Source: Brucella haematophila (GTDB lineage Bacteria; Pseudomonadota; Alphaproteobacteria; Rhizobiales; Rhizobiaceae). From it: a DNA stretch of 64,000 nucleotides. The position numbers and the translations under genes were made by a program. Position 1 is the stretch's first letter; every line of letters starts with the position of its first letter. The stretch covers positions 310,001 to 374,000 of the forward strand of contig NZ_VCPE01000004.1 of the NCBI RefSeq assembly GCF_005938105.1. The letters run 5' to 3'. Shown here in pieces: positions 44,220 to 52,963 of the stretch. Under the pieces are notes generated by a model. That model ran no database searches. It saw only the letters and a list, made by a program, of their open reading frames with translations, and was not told the origin of the DNA.

Positions 44220-44495
44220 ATGACCCATACCATTCGCGAGAAGCAGAAGCTTATCAACCGCGTGCGCCGCATTCGCGGGCAGCTTGAGGGTGTGGAGCGG
44301 ATGCTTGAAGAGGAAAAGGGCTGTTCCGAAGTCATGCAGGTGATTGCTGGCGTGCGCGGCGCGGTGAACGGGCTGATGGCAGAGGTGATCGAGGATCACA
44401 TCCTGATGCATGTCGCCGATGGCGACCTGCCGCAGAAGGATCGCGACGAAGGCGCTGGCGAGCTTGTGGATGTGGTTCGCGCCTATCTGAAGTGA
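44220..44495 (+). CDS. dmeR: RcnR/CsoR-family metal-responsive repressor DmeR
   Basis: All-helical repressor of 91 aa. The metal ligand fingerprint of nickel/cobalt RcnR proteins is present at the same numbers: His3, Cys35, His60 and His64. Sequence MTHTIREKQKLINRVRRIRG fits the family start. Formaldehyde sensors (FrmR) lack His64, so metal sensing is favoured. It follows dmeF by 24 bases, so the operon is probably autorepressed through the operator at 43170. Confidence 0.92.
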   Translation: MTHTIREKQKLINRVRRIRGQLEGVERMLEEEKGCSEVMQVIAGVRGAVNGLMAEVIEDHILMHVADGDLPQKDRDEGAGELVDVVRAYLK

Positions 44496-44502
44496 GTTAG
44501 GC

Positions 44503-44961
44503 CTAAAGCGGCATTGCCGAGGTCTGCTTGACGGTCTGGCTGGGCACATCCGTCTTGAGGTTCTGCACACCCTTGATGCGGCTTAGATATTCCGACTGAA
44601 ACCGCCGATATTCCTCAATATCTGCCGCGACCACACGGATCATCGCGTCGTAATCGCCCAGCATGAAATAGCATTCGAGCACCTGCGGCAGCTTCAAGAT
44701 CTCGCGCGCAAATTCCTGAAGTGTCTCCTCGTCCTGCCTGTCCAGCCTGATGCGGGTGAAGAACGTCAGCCCCTTGCCGATCTTGGCCGGGTTGAGCACC
44801 GCGACATAGCGGTCGATCACGCCCGCCTCTTCCAGAAGCTTCACCCGCCTGAGACAGGGCGACGGCGACAGACCGACCTCGCGCGCCAGATCATTGTTGG
44901 CGATGCGCCCGTCGCGTTGCAGCACGCGCAGAATCCGCTTGTCGATCTCGTCCAGTTTCAT
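44503..44961 (-). CDS. Lrp/AsnC family regulator
   Basis: Transcription factor of 152 aa: helix-turn-helix at about 18-60 (ANNDLAREVGLSPSPCLRRV) and a C-terminal RAM/AsnC ligand domain (VLECYFMLGDYDAMIRVVA). Divergent from azlCD, so control of branched-chain amino acid export, as Lrp-type AzlB does in Bacillus, is likely. A dyad at 44992 near its start is a candidate site. Confidence 0.88.
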   Translation of the reverse strand: MKLDEIDKRILRVLQRDGRIANNDLAREVGLSPSPCLRRVKLLEEAGVIDRYVAVLNPAKIGKGLTFFTRIRLDRQDEETLQEFAREILKLPQVLECYFMLGDYDAMIRVVAADIEEYRRFQSEYLSRIKGVQNLKTDVPSQTVKQTSAMPL

Positions 44962-44991
44962 TGGCCACCAATTCCATTTATGCCCATATTA

Positions 44992-45008
44992 TTGGCATTA
45001 ACTGCCAA
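44992..45008. promoter_or_regulatory. candidate Lrp-family operator
   Basis: TTGGCA-TTAAC-TGCCAA, perfect 6-bp inverted repeat with AT-rich centre, 30 bases upstream of the Lrp-type gene and 223 bases from azlC. Confidence 0.55.
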
Positions 45009-45094
45009 ATAGTGCTGCAATTGACCAATCTTTGCAACCCGATTGCTCAAGACATTGGCTATATTGCCGTTCGCTCTCAGGCAAAGATGCTCAA

Positions 45095-45185
45095 GCATTT
45101 CCAGCAAAAATGCGAAGCGGTTTTGCGTTGGATAATGCGTGAAAAAATGGACAGAGCGGTTTCGTAAAAACGGGAACCGCTCTGG
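45095..45185. repeat. palindromic repeat, family A (short copy)
   Basis: GCATTTCCAGCAAAAATGCG...GGATAATGCGTG...GAGCGGTTTC...GGAACCGCTC. Compared with 27661-27806 it lacks the middle segment with the CAGTCCACTGGACTG dyad. Placed between the Lrp gene and azlC, upstream of both. Confidence 0.88.
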
Positions 45186-45230
45186 AGTAACAGACAAGGG
45201 GCAGCCGCGAGGCCCGCCAACGGGAATTTT

Positions 45231-45971
45231 ATGGATATTTCGCAGGCTTATGTGCCTCAACAAAGCAAATCCGGGCGCCGATCTGAATTCTGGCGGGGTG
45301 CCGCCGCCGGACTGCCGGTTTTGCTTGGCATTATTCCCTATGCTCTGGTTCTGGGCGCGCAGGCCGCACAGAAGGGTCTCAGCGTCGTTGAAGTACCCTT
45401 GATGACCGGCCTGAATTTCGCGGGCGGCTCGGAATTTGCAGCCATCCAGCTCTGGACCTCGCCGCCGCACGTCCTGCTCATTGCCGCGATCACACTTCTG
45501 GTCAACAGCCGCCATCTTTTGATGGGTGCTGCCCTTGCGCCCTTCATCCGCCATCTGCCGAAGCGCAAGGCTTTCGCCAGCCTGTTTCTGATGTGCGATG
45601 AAAGCTGGGCGCTTGGCCTTGCCGATGCGAAGCGCCGTCAGGCAAAGGGCGTCAATCCGGCGCTGAGCCTCAAATTCTATGCAGGCGTCGCCATCCCGTT
45701 CTACATCGCGTGGGTGGTGTTCACGACGCTCGGCGCGGCCTTCGGCCCGATGATGGGCGATTTGCGCCCCTATGGTTTCGACATGGCGTTTCCGGCAGTG
45801 TTTCTGGTGCTGCTGGCGGGCATGTGGAAGGGTTTTGCCGCAGCGCGTCCGTGGCTGGTCAGCCTTGTCGTCGCCGCTATCACCTATCTCACCATTCCCG
45901 GCGCATGGTATGTCGCCGCCGGCGCATTGTCCGGCCTCGTAGCCGCCTATCTTCTGGCAGGTGAAGAATGA
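45231..45971 (+). CDS. azlC: AzlC-type branched-chain amino acid exporter, large subunit
   Basis: Inner-membrane protein of 246 aa with about six helices and the AzlC block GAAAGLPVLLGIIPYALVLGAQA plus FAGGSEFAAIQLW and NSRHLLMGAALAP. Works with the small AzlD subunit, whose gene overlaps by 4 bases. In relatives it exports branched-chain amino acids or analogues. Confidence 0.92.
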   Translation: MDISQAYVPQQSKSGRRSEFWRGAAAGLPVLLGIIPYALVLGAQAAQKGLSVVEVPLMTGLNFAGGSEFAAIQLWTSPPHVLLIAAITLLVNSRHLLMGAALAPFIRHLPKRKAFASLFLMCDESWALGLADAKRRQAKGVNPALSLKFYAGVAIPFYIAWVVFTTLGAAFGPMMGDLRPYGFDMAFPAVFLVLLAGMWKGFAAARPWLVSLVVAAITYLTIPGAWYVAAGALSGLVAAYLLAGEE

Positions 45972-46267
45972 TCGACCCATTAGCCGTTCTCACCATCGTT
46001 TTGATGGCCAGCGTCACCTATCTCACCCGCATCGGCGGCTATGTGCTGCTGCGCAATCGCACGCTCAGCAAACGCGCCACCGCCGTGATGGAAGCCGCGC
46101 CCGGCTGTGTGCTGATATCGGTCATCGCGCCGGATTTTGTCTCCGACAAACCCGCTGATCTTCTGGCGCTGGCGATCACCATTCTTGCCGCCACGCGCTT
46201 TTCCATGCTGCCGACCGTGATAATCGGCATCAGCGCTGCCGGTCTTTGCCGCTACCTGATCGGGTAG
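45968..46267 (+). CDS. azlD: AzlD-type exporter, small subunit
   Basis: Small membrane protein of 99 aa with three to four helices; VTYLTRIGGYVLL and APGCVLISVIAP are typical of AzlD. Starts inside the azlC stop (ATGA overlap), so translation is coupled. Confidence 0.92.
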   Translation: MIDPLAVLTIVLMASVTYLTRIGGYVLLRNRTLSKRATAVMEAAPGCVLISVIAPDFVSDKPADLLALAITILAATRFSMLPTVIIGISAAGLCRYLIG

Positions 46268-46279
46268 CGACAACGCAAC

Positions 46280-47143
46280 TCAGTGCAGGTGCTGCAACTT
46301 GTCGGGATTGCGGACGACATAGATCGCCGCAATCTTTCCATCTTCGATATCGAGCGCCGTGGTCTGGATCTGACCATCCGATTCAAGCGAGATAAAGCCC
46401 GGCAGACCATTGATGAAGGTGGTGCGCAAGAGCTTGGAACCATTGGCTCTGAAATAGCCGGCAAGCTTCTCGTGAATTTCCATGACATCGGTAAAGCCGA
46501 AAATCGGCTTCGGGAAAGCCGGACGTTTTCCGCCGCCATCCGCATGCATGTGCACATCGGCGGCCAGCATAGTGCCAAGCGCGTTCATATCGCCGCTGCG
46601 TGAAGCCGTGAAGAAAGCCTGCGCCAGTTCAAGACCACGCTGCTTGTCGACCTGAAAACGCGGGCGTTCTTCGCGCACATGTTTGCGTGCACGGGCCGCG
46701 AGCTGTCGGCAGGCCGCTGCATCGCGCTGGATTGTTTTCGAGATTTCATCGAAGTCGAGGCCGAAGACATCGTGCAACAGGAAAGCCGCCCGCTCCAACG
46801 GTGAAAGCCGCTCCAATGCCAGCATCAGCGGCAAGGTAACATCGTCGTCTTCCTCTTCCTCCTCGATCACCGGGTCTGGAATCCACGGGCCGAGATAGGT
46901 TTCGCGCTGCCGCTGGCCGGATTTAAGCCGGTCGAGACAAAGCCGCGTGACCGTGCGCCGCAGAAAGGCTTCCGGTTCGCGCACCTCGCTGCGGTCGGCG
47001 TTCATCCAGCGGATGAACGCCTCCTGCACCATATCTTCCGCATCGGCCACCGAGCCGAGCATGCGATAGGCGACGCGGATCAGTTTCGGACGCAGCGGAT
47101 CGAAAATCTCCGCCGCGTCGTCATGAGCCTGCTCGCCCACCAT
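46280..47143 (-). CDS. ECF41 group sigma factor with C-terminal SnoaL-like domain
   Basis: Extracytoplasmic-function sigma factor of 287 aa. Sigma-2 (about 15-80: VAYRMLGSVADAEDMVQEAF) and sigma-4 (about 125-175) are followed by a fused NTF2/SnoaL-like domain with the ECF41 marks DGGGK and NPDKL; the linker has YLGPWIPDP. In ECF41 proteins the C-terminal domain replaces a separate anti-sigma factor. Its start overlaps the stop of the carboxymuconolactone-decarboxylase-like gene, the classical ECF41 partner. Confidence 0.95.
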   Translation of the reverse strand: MVGEQAHDDAAEIFDPLRPKLIRVAYRMLGSVADAEDMVQEAFIRWMNADRSEVREPEAFLRRTVTRLCLDRLKSGQRQRETYLGPWIPDPVIEEEEEDDDVTLPLMLALERLSPLERAAFLLHDVFGLDFDEISKTIQRDAAACRQLAARARKHVREERPRFQVDKQRGLELAQAFFTASRSGDMNALGTMLAADVHMHADGGGKRPAFPKPIFGFTDVMEIHEKLAGYFRANGSKLLRTTFINGLPGFISLESDGQIQTTALDIEDGKIAAIYVVRNPDKLQHLH

Positions 47144-47628
47144 CAGGCGACCGCCTCGGCGGCGGGCTTCTGGGCGGTGGCTTTTGCAGCCGCCGGATCG
47201 AACCAGAGACCAAAGCCAACGGCCATACGGTTCCAGCCATTGATAATGTTGATCATCAGCGTGAGATTCACCTGTTCCCCCTCCGTAAACTGCGCCTGCA
47301 AGGCCTTGCGCGCCTCGGCAAGATCATGGCCCTGCGAGAGGCGTGTCAGCGCCTCCACCCAGCCAAGCGCAGCGCGCTCGCGTTCAGAATAGCATGGCGC
47401 TTCCTGCCAGGCCGAGAGCAAATAAATCCGCTGTTCGGTTTCCCCCAGCGAACGGGCCTCAATCGTATGCATGTTGATGCAGTTTGCGCAGGCATTGATC
47501 TGCGACGAGCGGATTTTGACCAGTTCGATCAGGCTTCCTTCCAGACTGGAAGCGACGGCCTGCGAGGTGTTCATCCAGGACTTCATCAGGGCAGGAGCAA
47601 CATTGAATGGGTTCAGCGTAGCAGTCAT
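47143..47628 (-). CDS. carboxymuconolactone decarboxylase/AhpD-family protein
   Basis: A 161-aa AhpD-like protein with the redox motif CANCINMH (Cys47, Cys50, His54), so probably a peroxidase- or disulfide-type enzyme rather than a true decarboxylase. ATG 47628 has AAGGAA upstream; the frame is open to 47826 but that part covers the promoter. Immediately upstream of the ECF41 sigma gene and preceded by a perfect ECF41-type promoter, so it is the likely main target of that sigma factor. Confidence 0.92.
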   Translation of the reverse strand: MTATLNPFNVAPALMKSWMNTSQAVASSLEGSLIELVKIRSSQINACANCINMHTIEARSLGETEQRIYLLSAWQEAPCYSERERAALGWVEALTRLSQGHDLAEARKALQAQFTEGEQVNLTLMINIINGWNRMAVGFGLWFDPAAAKATAQKPAAEAVA

Positions 47629-47671
47629 GGTCTCGTTCCTTTCGGGTTTAATTTGGTGGTTCGAAAGACAT

Positions 47672-47698
47672 GACGAGCGAGCAACGCTGAATGTGACA
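47672..47698 (-). promoter_or_regulatory. ECF41-type promoter
   Basis: On the minus strand TGTCACA, then 16 bases, then CGTC: an exact match to the ECF41 consensus (TGTCACA at -35, CGTC at -10). It lies about 45 bases upstream of the CMD-like gene that precedes the sigma gene, so the sigma factor should activate its own operon. Confidence 0.88.
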
Positions 47699-47728
47699 TG
47701 CGGGCAAAAAAATCTTTGCCGATGGCTG

Positions 47729-48613
47729 TTATTTTCCAAGCTCTCCCATGATCCATGCCCGAAAAGCCCGGATTTTCGGCACATTACGTCGGGATTCCGG
47801 ATGGACCAGCCAATAGGAGCGGCCATCGTCGCAGAGGAGATCGAAGGGCTGGATCAGCAGGCCCGCAGCAACTTCAGCCGTGTGAAAGGCAGGTGTGAGG
47901 ATGCCCATGCCAAGGCCTGCCGTGGCTGCACGCCCTTCCAGATGCTGCGCACCCAGCCGGTTCTGCGTGTTGCCGCGCAGTTGCGGATCGGGAACGCCAG
48001 CGGCTTCAAACCACAGCCGCCACCACGGATCGCTCGCATCGATGGCTGGCAGGCGCAGCAGGTCGGCGGGCTCGCGCACCCCGCCAATGCTCGCTGCAAG
48101 TTTCGGGCTCAGCATGGGCGTGAATTGCGCCTTGATCAGCTCATGACTGACCAGTCCCGGCCAGTTGCCAGTGCCGGTGCGAATGGCCAGATCGACCTCG
48201 CTTTGGGTGAAATCGATCAGCCGGTCATTGGTATCGAGCCGCACCGCCAGAAGCGGGTGCTCCATCTGGAAAGAGCCAAGGCGCTGAACCAGCCAGTTGG
48301 CTGCGAAAGTGGCGACCGAGCTGATTGTGAGAACACCTTCCGCATCCTCCCGCAAGGTGGCGAAAGCCGTGCGCATCGTTTCAAAAGCTTCGGTGATGGA
48401 CGGCGCCAGTTGTTCGCCAAGCTCGGTCAGCTTCACTTGTCGCGGCATGCGCAGAAACAGGGGCGCTCCAACCCGCTCCTCCAGCATCTTGATCTGATAG
48501 CTGACGGCGGCCTGCGTCATGCCAAGCTCTTCGGCGGCCTTGGTAAAACTCGCATGGCGGGATGCGGATTCAAACACGCGAATGGCGGATAAAGGGGGAA
48601 GCGATGACACCAT
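47729..48613 (-). CDS. LysR family regulator, GcvA-like
   Basis: Regulator of 294 aa. The winged helix begins LPPLSAIRVFESASRHASFTKAAEELGMTQAAVSYQIKMLE, the GcvA/AmpR-type form, followed by an effector-binding domain. Faces away from the small DUF1127 gene across a gap of about 130 bases and is next to the ECF41 unit. Target unknown. Confidence 0.9.
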   Translation of the reverse strand: MVSSLPPLSAIRVFESASRHASFTKAAEELGMTQAAVSYQIKMLEERVGAPLFLRMPRQVKLTELGEQLAPSITEAFETMRTAFATLREDAEGVLTISSVATFAANWLVQRLGSFQMEHPLLAVRLDTNDRLIDFTQSEVDLAIRTGTGNWPGLVSHELIKAQFTPMLSPKLAASIGGVREPADLLRLPAIDASDPWWRLWFEAAGVPDPQLRGNTQNRLGAQHLEGRAATAGLGMGILTPAFHTAEVAAGLLIQPFDLLCDDGRSYWLVHPESRRNVPKIRAFRAWIMGELGK

Positions 48614-48740
48614 GATACATAAGTTCTCCTTATGTATGATAATCGACGTTCAATTGGAAAACAACAGCTTTTCCGGCCATATCTATAGGCAGAATTTAAC
48701 TGAGCTGTCTCCCACCGCTCACAAAAGCAAAGCCGGAACC

Positions 48741-48977
48741 ATGCAAAACATCGAGATAAATGCACCAGCCCTTGCAGGGGTCTGCACTGCGTCTGGCCCT
48801 TCCGATAAAGCCGCCACTGGCTGGTATCGCCTGTTCATGCGCCTGTTTCAGCGCAAACCAGCGCCCTATGTCGTCAGCGAACACTCGCCCGATTATCTGC
48901 TGCGCGACCTTGGCCTCATGGAAGGGCGCACGTCCCGTCTCCCGCGCGGCGGACACAGGCTGCCTGACTGGCGCTAG
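48741..48977 (+). CDS. DUF1127-like small protein
   Basis: A 78-aa protein whose second half reads YRLFMRLFQRK...HSPDYLLRDLGLMEG, close to the DUF1127 pattern (LSDxxLxDIGL) found in many small alphaproteobacterial proteins, some of which act in phosphate and carbon metabolism or RNA turnover. ATG 48741 is chosen; the frame is open upstream against the LysR gene. Its TAG stop is the first triplet of a family A repeat. Confidence 0.75.
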   Translation: MQNIEINAPALAGVCTASGPSDKAATGWYRLFMRLFQRKPAPYVVSEHSPDYLLRDLGLMEGRTSRLPRGGHRLPDWR

Positions 48978-49119
48978 AGCGGTTCCGGTTAAAACGGAAT
49001 CGTGGAACCGCTCTATCCATTTGTTTTTACGCATTGTCCTACGTATCGAAGCGGGATCAGAAATCAGTCCAGTGGACTGATTTCCCCGCGTAGACGCTTC
49101 GCACTTTTGCTGGAAATGC
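48975..49119. repeat. palindromic repeat, family A (full copy 2)
   Basis: Reverse-orientation copy of 27661-27806, about 145 bases, including GAGCGGTTCC...GGAACCGCTC, the CAGTCCAGTGGACTG dyad and TGCTGGAAATGC at the end. It begins TAGAGCGGTTCC, and this TAG is the stop of the DUF1127-like gene. Confidence 0.93.
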
Positions 49120-49125
49120 TTTAGT

Positions 49126-49791
49126 TCACGCGCTGATAACCGCAAAGCCGCGGGCCTTCAGGCCGCGACGGTCTTCATGCAAACTGTTGACGAGACGGTC
49201 GCGGCTGCCGCCCAGATGGGCGCTCAACAGCCTTGCCGCCTCGTCCGCATCGCCATTGCGAACCGCATCAAGGATCGCGTGATGTTCGCGCCAGGCCCGG
49301 GCAAGTGCTGCTTCATCGCGCACTTCCAGCCAGCGCGCCCGCGACAGGCGCTGCATTGCATCGCGCACGCCTCGGCCTAGAAACTCATTACCTGATAGGC
49401 GCGCCAGTTCGATATGAAAATCCATGCCGGCCCGATGCCATTCCTCCCGCGAGGTATCGGCATCGCAACTGTCCAGCATGGCGCCAATCGGCTCGACGCC
49501 GCTGCGATCATCAAGCGTCGCAGTCAGCCGGATCGCCGCCACTTCCAGCGCCTCGCGATAGACGCCGATTTGTTCAATTTCGTTGAGATTGATCGGCGAA
49601 ACGGTCCAGCCGCGCCCTTCACGACAAACAAGCCCTTCCGCTTCCAGCCGTAACAGCGCTGCGCGGATCGGCGTGCGGGAAGCGGCGAACTGCGCCTCTA
49701 CCCAACGCTCCGTCAGGCGCTCGCCCGGCCCAAGTTCAAGCCCCAGGATCATGTCGCGAAGCTGCTCTTCCACTTGCCTCATCTGTGACAT
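49126..49791 (-). CDS. GntR family regulator (FadR subfamily)
   Basis: Regulator of 221 aa: N-terminal winged helix (about 5-70, ERWVEAQFAASRTPIRAALLRLEAEGLV) and a helical FCD domain. Divergent from an MFS transporter gene with about 175 bases between, in which a 32-bp palindrome marks its likely operator. It probably represses the transporter until an organic-acid-like ligand appears. Confidence 0.9.
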   Translation of the reverse strand: MSQMRQVEEQLRDMILGLELGPGERLTERWVEAQFAASRTPIRAALLRLEAEGLVCREGRGWTVSPINLNEIEQIGVYREALEVAAIRLTATLDDRSGVEPIGAMLDSCDADTSREEWHRAGMDFHIELARLSGNEFLGRGVRDAMQRLSRARWLEVRDEAALARAWREHHAILDAVRNGDADEAARLLSAHLGGSRDRLVNSLHEDRRGLKARGFAVISA

Positions 49792-49874
49792 TGCCGACCG
49801 GTCTCCTTATTCACCACGCCGTGAATGCCTTCTCTTGACGGGAGTTGACAAGGCGAAGCAACAGGCGCATGCAT

Positions 49875-49906
49875 GTATTCCGTTTTGGTATCCCAAAATG
49901 GAATAC
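49875..49906. promoter_or_regulatory. 32-bp palindromic operator between GntR and MFS genes
   Basis: Outer arms GTATTCC/GGAATAC and inner arms TTTTGG/CCAAAA around TATC. The inner part TTGGTATCCCAA is close to the TTGGTATACCAA-type sites of FadR-subfamily GntR proteins. About 85 bases from the GntR start and 60 bases from the MFS start. Confidence 0.8.
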
Positions 49907-49966
49907 AAGACAATCCCAATCCCGCATCGTCCATTCACACATCAAGATGCAATCGCAGGACATGAC

Positions 49967-51250
49967 ATGAGTACGACCCAAGCTGCCGCCAGGGACGCCG
50001 TCGCTTTAGACGGCTCCGCTGGCCCTATGGCTGGCCCGAAACAGGCTGAGGAAAACCACGAGCGCTACTGGAAACAAAACCTGCTCATTTGCCTCCTCGG
50101 TTCGTTCACCACACTGATCGCCATGTCGCTCCTGCTGCCTTTCCTGCCGCTTTATGTGGAACAGCTTGGCGTGTCCGATCATGCGGCCATCGTGCAGTGG
50201 TCCGGCATCGCCTATGGCGCCACCTTTCTCGCAGCCGCCTTCGTCGCGCCGCTCTGGGGCAAGCTTGGCGACCGCTATGGCCGCAAGTTGATGCTGATCC
50301 GCGCCAGTCTCGGCATGGCCATCGCCATGTCGCTGATCGGCATGGTAACGAGCGTCTGGCAGCTGGTCGCACTGCGCCTGTTCGTCGGCATTGCGGGCGG
50401 CTACTCCTCCGGCTCAATGATCCTCGTCGCGACACAGACCCCGAAAGACAAGACCGGCTGGGCGCTGGGCGCGCTTTCGGCGGGCATCATGGCGGGCAAT
50501 CTGGCCGGGCCGCTGCTCGGCGGCGCATTGCCGCCGTTGATCGGCATTCGCGCCACTTTCTGGCTGGCGGGTGGCGTGATTTTCCTGACCTTCCTCGCCA
50601 CGACCTTCCTGATCCGCGAAGAGCGCAAGCCGCCGAAGCCGACCAAGGAGCAGAAGGCGGAATCCATCTGGGCGGCCATCCCCGACAGAAAGCCGGTTCT
50701 GGCCATGCTGGTGACGGGCATGCTGCTGCTGTTCGCCAATATGTCGATCGAGCCGATCATCACGGTCTATGTCATGCAGCTGATGGACGACCAGACCAAG
50801 GTCACGCTGATTTCCGGCGTTGTGATGGCTGCGGCTGCACTGGGCAGCATCCTGTCCTCGTCGCGCCTCGGACGGCTGGCCGACCGCGTCGGGCACAGAT
50901 ATGTCATCATCGGTGCGCTGGCGGTTTCCGCGCTGCTGCTGATCCCGCAGGCTTTCGTCACGCAAGCCTGGCAACTGATCGGCCTGCGCTTCCTGATGGG
51001 GCTGGCGCTGGGCGGCCTCCTGCCCTGCATCACCAGCGTCATCCGGCACAATGTGCCTGACCGTGTGGCAGGTGGCATCCTCGGCTATTCGGTCTCGGCG
51101 CAATATGTCGGACAGGTCGCAGGCCCGGTGGCAGGCGGCTTTGTCGGCGGCCATTTCGGCATGCGCGCCGTGTTTCTCGGCACCTGCCTGATGATGGCAT
51201 TCGGTGCGCTTTATAACTGGATAGTGCTGCGCCGCGCTTCACAGAACTGA
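49967..51250 (+). CDS. major facilitator superfamily transporter
   Basis: Inner-membrane transporter of 427 aa with 12 predicted helices and MFS motif A, GKLGDRYGRKLM, after helix 2; the MdtG/TetA-like DHA1 group is suggested by the second half (LGRLADRVGHRYVIIGAL). ATG 49967 has AGGA upstream; the open frame from 49583 crosses the operator and is not used. Substrate unknown; paired with a GntR regulator. Confidence 0.9.
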   Translation: MSTTQAAARDAVALDGSAGPMAGPKQAEENHERYWKQNLLICLLGSFTTLIAMSLLLPFLPLYVEQLGVSDHAAIVQWSGIAYGATFLAAAFVAPLWGKLGDRYGRKLMLIRASLGMAIAMSLIGMVTSVWQLVALRLFVGIAGGYSSGSMILVATQTPKDKTGWALGALSAGIMAGNLAGPLLGGALPPLIGIRATFWLAGGVIFLTFLATTFLIREERKPPKPTKEQKAESIWAAIPDRKPVLAMLVTGMLLLFANMSIEPIITVYVMQLMDDQTKVTLISGVVMAAAALGSILSSSRLGRLADRVGHRYVIIGALAVSALLLIPQAFVTQAWQLIGLRFLMGLALGGLLPCITSVIRHNVPDRVAGGILGYSVSAQYVGQVAGPVAGGFVGGHFGMRAVFLGTCLMMAFGALYNWIVLRRASQN

Positions 51251-51308
51251 CGTAACCAAGGGATACTGGCTGTCACTCTATCACCTCCATGATTCTCTGA
51301 GACATTGA

Positions 51309-51959
51309 ATGACAGACCATATCTTCGCGCCCTTCGAAGCGCTTGCCGCCGAGCTTCTGCCACATGCATTGGAACATGGTGAGGACGGATCGCACGATCT
51401 GTCCCACCTTGCCCGCGTCTGGAAAAATGCCTCGGCCATTCAGAGCGCGGAAGGCGGCGACGCCGAAATTCTCTGCGCGGCGGCAATTTTGCATGATTGC
51501 GTGAGTGTGGAGAAAAATTCACCCGACCGGCACAAGGCCTCGCGCCTTGCTGCCGACAAGGCTTCCGCACTGCTGCGCGGCCTCGGCTGGGACGAAGAGC
51601 GCATTGCCCGCGTCGCCCATGCGGTTGAAGCGCACAGTTTTTCCGCCAATATCGAGCCCGTGACCATCGAGGCGCAGACCTTGCAGGATGCCGACAGGCT
51701 CGATGCAATTGGCGTGATCGGCGCAGCACGTTGCTTCTATATAGCAGGTCGCATGGGAAGCGCCCTTTATGACTGGCGCGACCCACGCGCTGAAGATCGT
51801 GCGCTTGACGATAAAACCTATGCGCTCGACCACTTCCGCACCAAGCTGTTCAAGCTTGCTTCCGGGTTCAGAACGGAAACCGGAAGGCGCATGGCCGCCG
51901 AACGCCACAAGCGGCTGGAAGCCATTTATGATGACTTCCTCGCCGAAGCAGGCACCTAA
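51309..51959 (+). CDS. HD-domain phosphohydrolase
   Basis: Metal-dependent hydrolase of 216 aa, YedJ/PF01966 type. Metal ligands visible: His29 in SHDLSHLARVW, His62-Asp63 in AAILHDCVSVE, and Asp in QDADRLDAIG. Such proteins cleave nucleotides or other phosphate esters; substrate is not predictable. Converges on the SDR gene with a 4-base overlap. Confidence 0.85.
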   Translation: MTDHIFAPFEALAAELLPHALEHGEDGSHDLSHLARVWKNASAIQSAEGGDAEILCAAAILHDCVSVEKNSPDRHKASRLAADKASALLRGLGWDEERIARVAHAVEAHSFSANIEPVTIEAQTLQDADRLDAIGVIGAARCFYIAGRMGSALYDWRDPRAEDRALDDKTYALDHFRTKLFKLASGFRTETGRRMAAERHKRLEAIYDDFLAEAGT

Positions 51960-52705
51960 ATAGAGTAGCCGCCGTCAACGCTGAGCGCCGTCCCCGTCAC
52001 CATCGAGGCGGCGTCGGATGCGAGCCAAAGGGCGGCTTCGGCCACATCTTCCGGCGTCGAAAACCGATCAAGCGGGATGGTTGCTTTCAGAGCTTCGCGC
52101 GCTTCCGGCGTATCGTCTTCCAGAAACAGCTTCAGCGCTTCGCTGTCGCTTTCCGCCGGGCAGATGCAATTGACGCGAATGTTCTTTTCGGCCAGCTCCA
52201 GCGCCATCGCCTTGGTCGCGCTGATAATCCAGCCCTTGGATGCGCTATACCAGACCAGCCCCTTGCGCGGACGCAGCGCGGTGGCCGAAGCGGTGTTGAT
52301 GATGACGCCGCCGCCCTGATGCTCCATGATCGGCACGACGATCTGCGTCGAATAATAGAGCGCCTTCATATTGACCGCATTGATGAGGTCGAAATTGTGC
52401 TCGTCCACCTCGGTCAGCGGCATGTTGCGATGGGTGAAACCGGCATTGTTGACCATGATATCGATGCGCCCGAAAGCCTCGAAGGCTGCACGCGCCACGC
52501 GCTCGACATCATCCTTGCGCGACACATCCGCCTGAACCGACAGCGCATTCTTGCCGAGATGCGCCAGTTCGTCTTCCACGCGCTTCACATTGACGTCAGC
52601 CAGCACGACTTTCGCGCCTTCGGCTGCAAATCGGTGCGCCATGCCTGAACCGAAACCCGATCCGGCACCGGTGATGATTGCGACCTTATCCTGCAGCCTC
52701 TTCAT
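51956..52705 (-). CDS. SDR family NAD(P)-dependent oxidoreductase
   Basis: Classical short-chain dehydrogenase of 249 aa: cofactor motif TGAGSGFGSGMA (about 12-23), NNAG, and the catalytic Ser with YSASK (Tyr-x3-Lys), C-terminal SVDGGYSI. The Asp in VLADVN after strand 2 suggests NAD(H). ATG 52705 has AAGGAG upstream. Substrate unknown. Confidence 0.9.
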   Translation of the reverse strand: MKRLQDKVAIITGAGSGFGSGMAHRFAAEGAKVVLADVNVKRVEDELAHLGKNALSVQADVSRKDDVERVARAAFEAFGRIDIMVNNAGFTHRNMPLTEVDEHNFDLINAVNMKALYYSTQIVVPIMEHQGGGVIINTASATALRPRKGLVWYSASKGWIISATKAMALELAEKNIRVNCICPAESDSEALKLFLEDDTPEAREALKATIPLDRFSTPEDVAEAALWLASDAASMVTGTALSVDGGYSI

Positions 52706-52963
52706 GTCATTCTCCTTTGACAAAGTCGTTTCAGACTTTGTGTGCAAATCACTTGAAACACGATTGTTATTGAAATCCATGCCCGGACCAAGGGAGAATG
52801 TCTACAGCATCGCCACAGCTCGAAGCGGTTTCAAATTGAAATCAGCAGTGCGTAAACATAAATTTAAAATTCCATTTAGCAATAAATAGTTATGGAAATT
52901 TTGCGGTACCGAAATATTGACTTTAATATACTGTTATATTTCCAATCATAAAGGATAAATATT

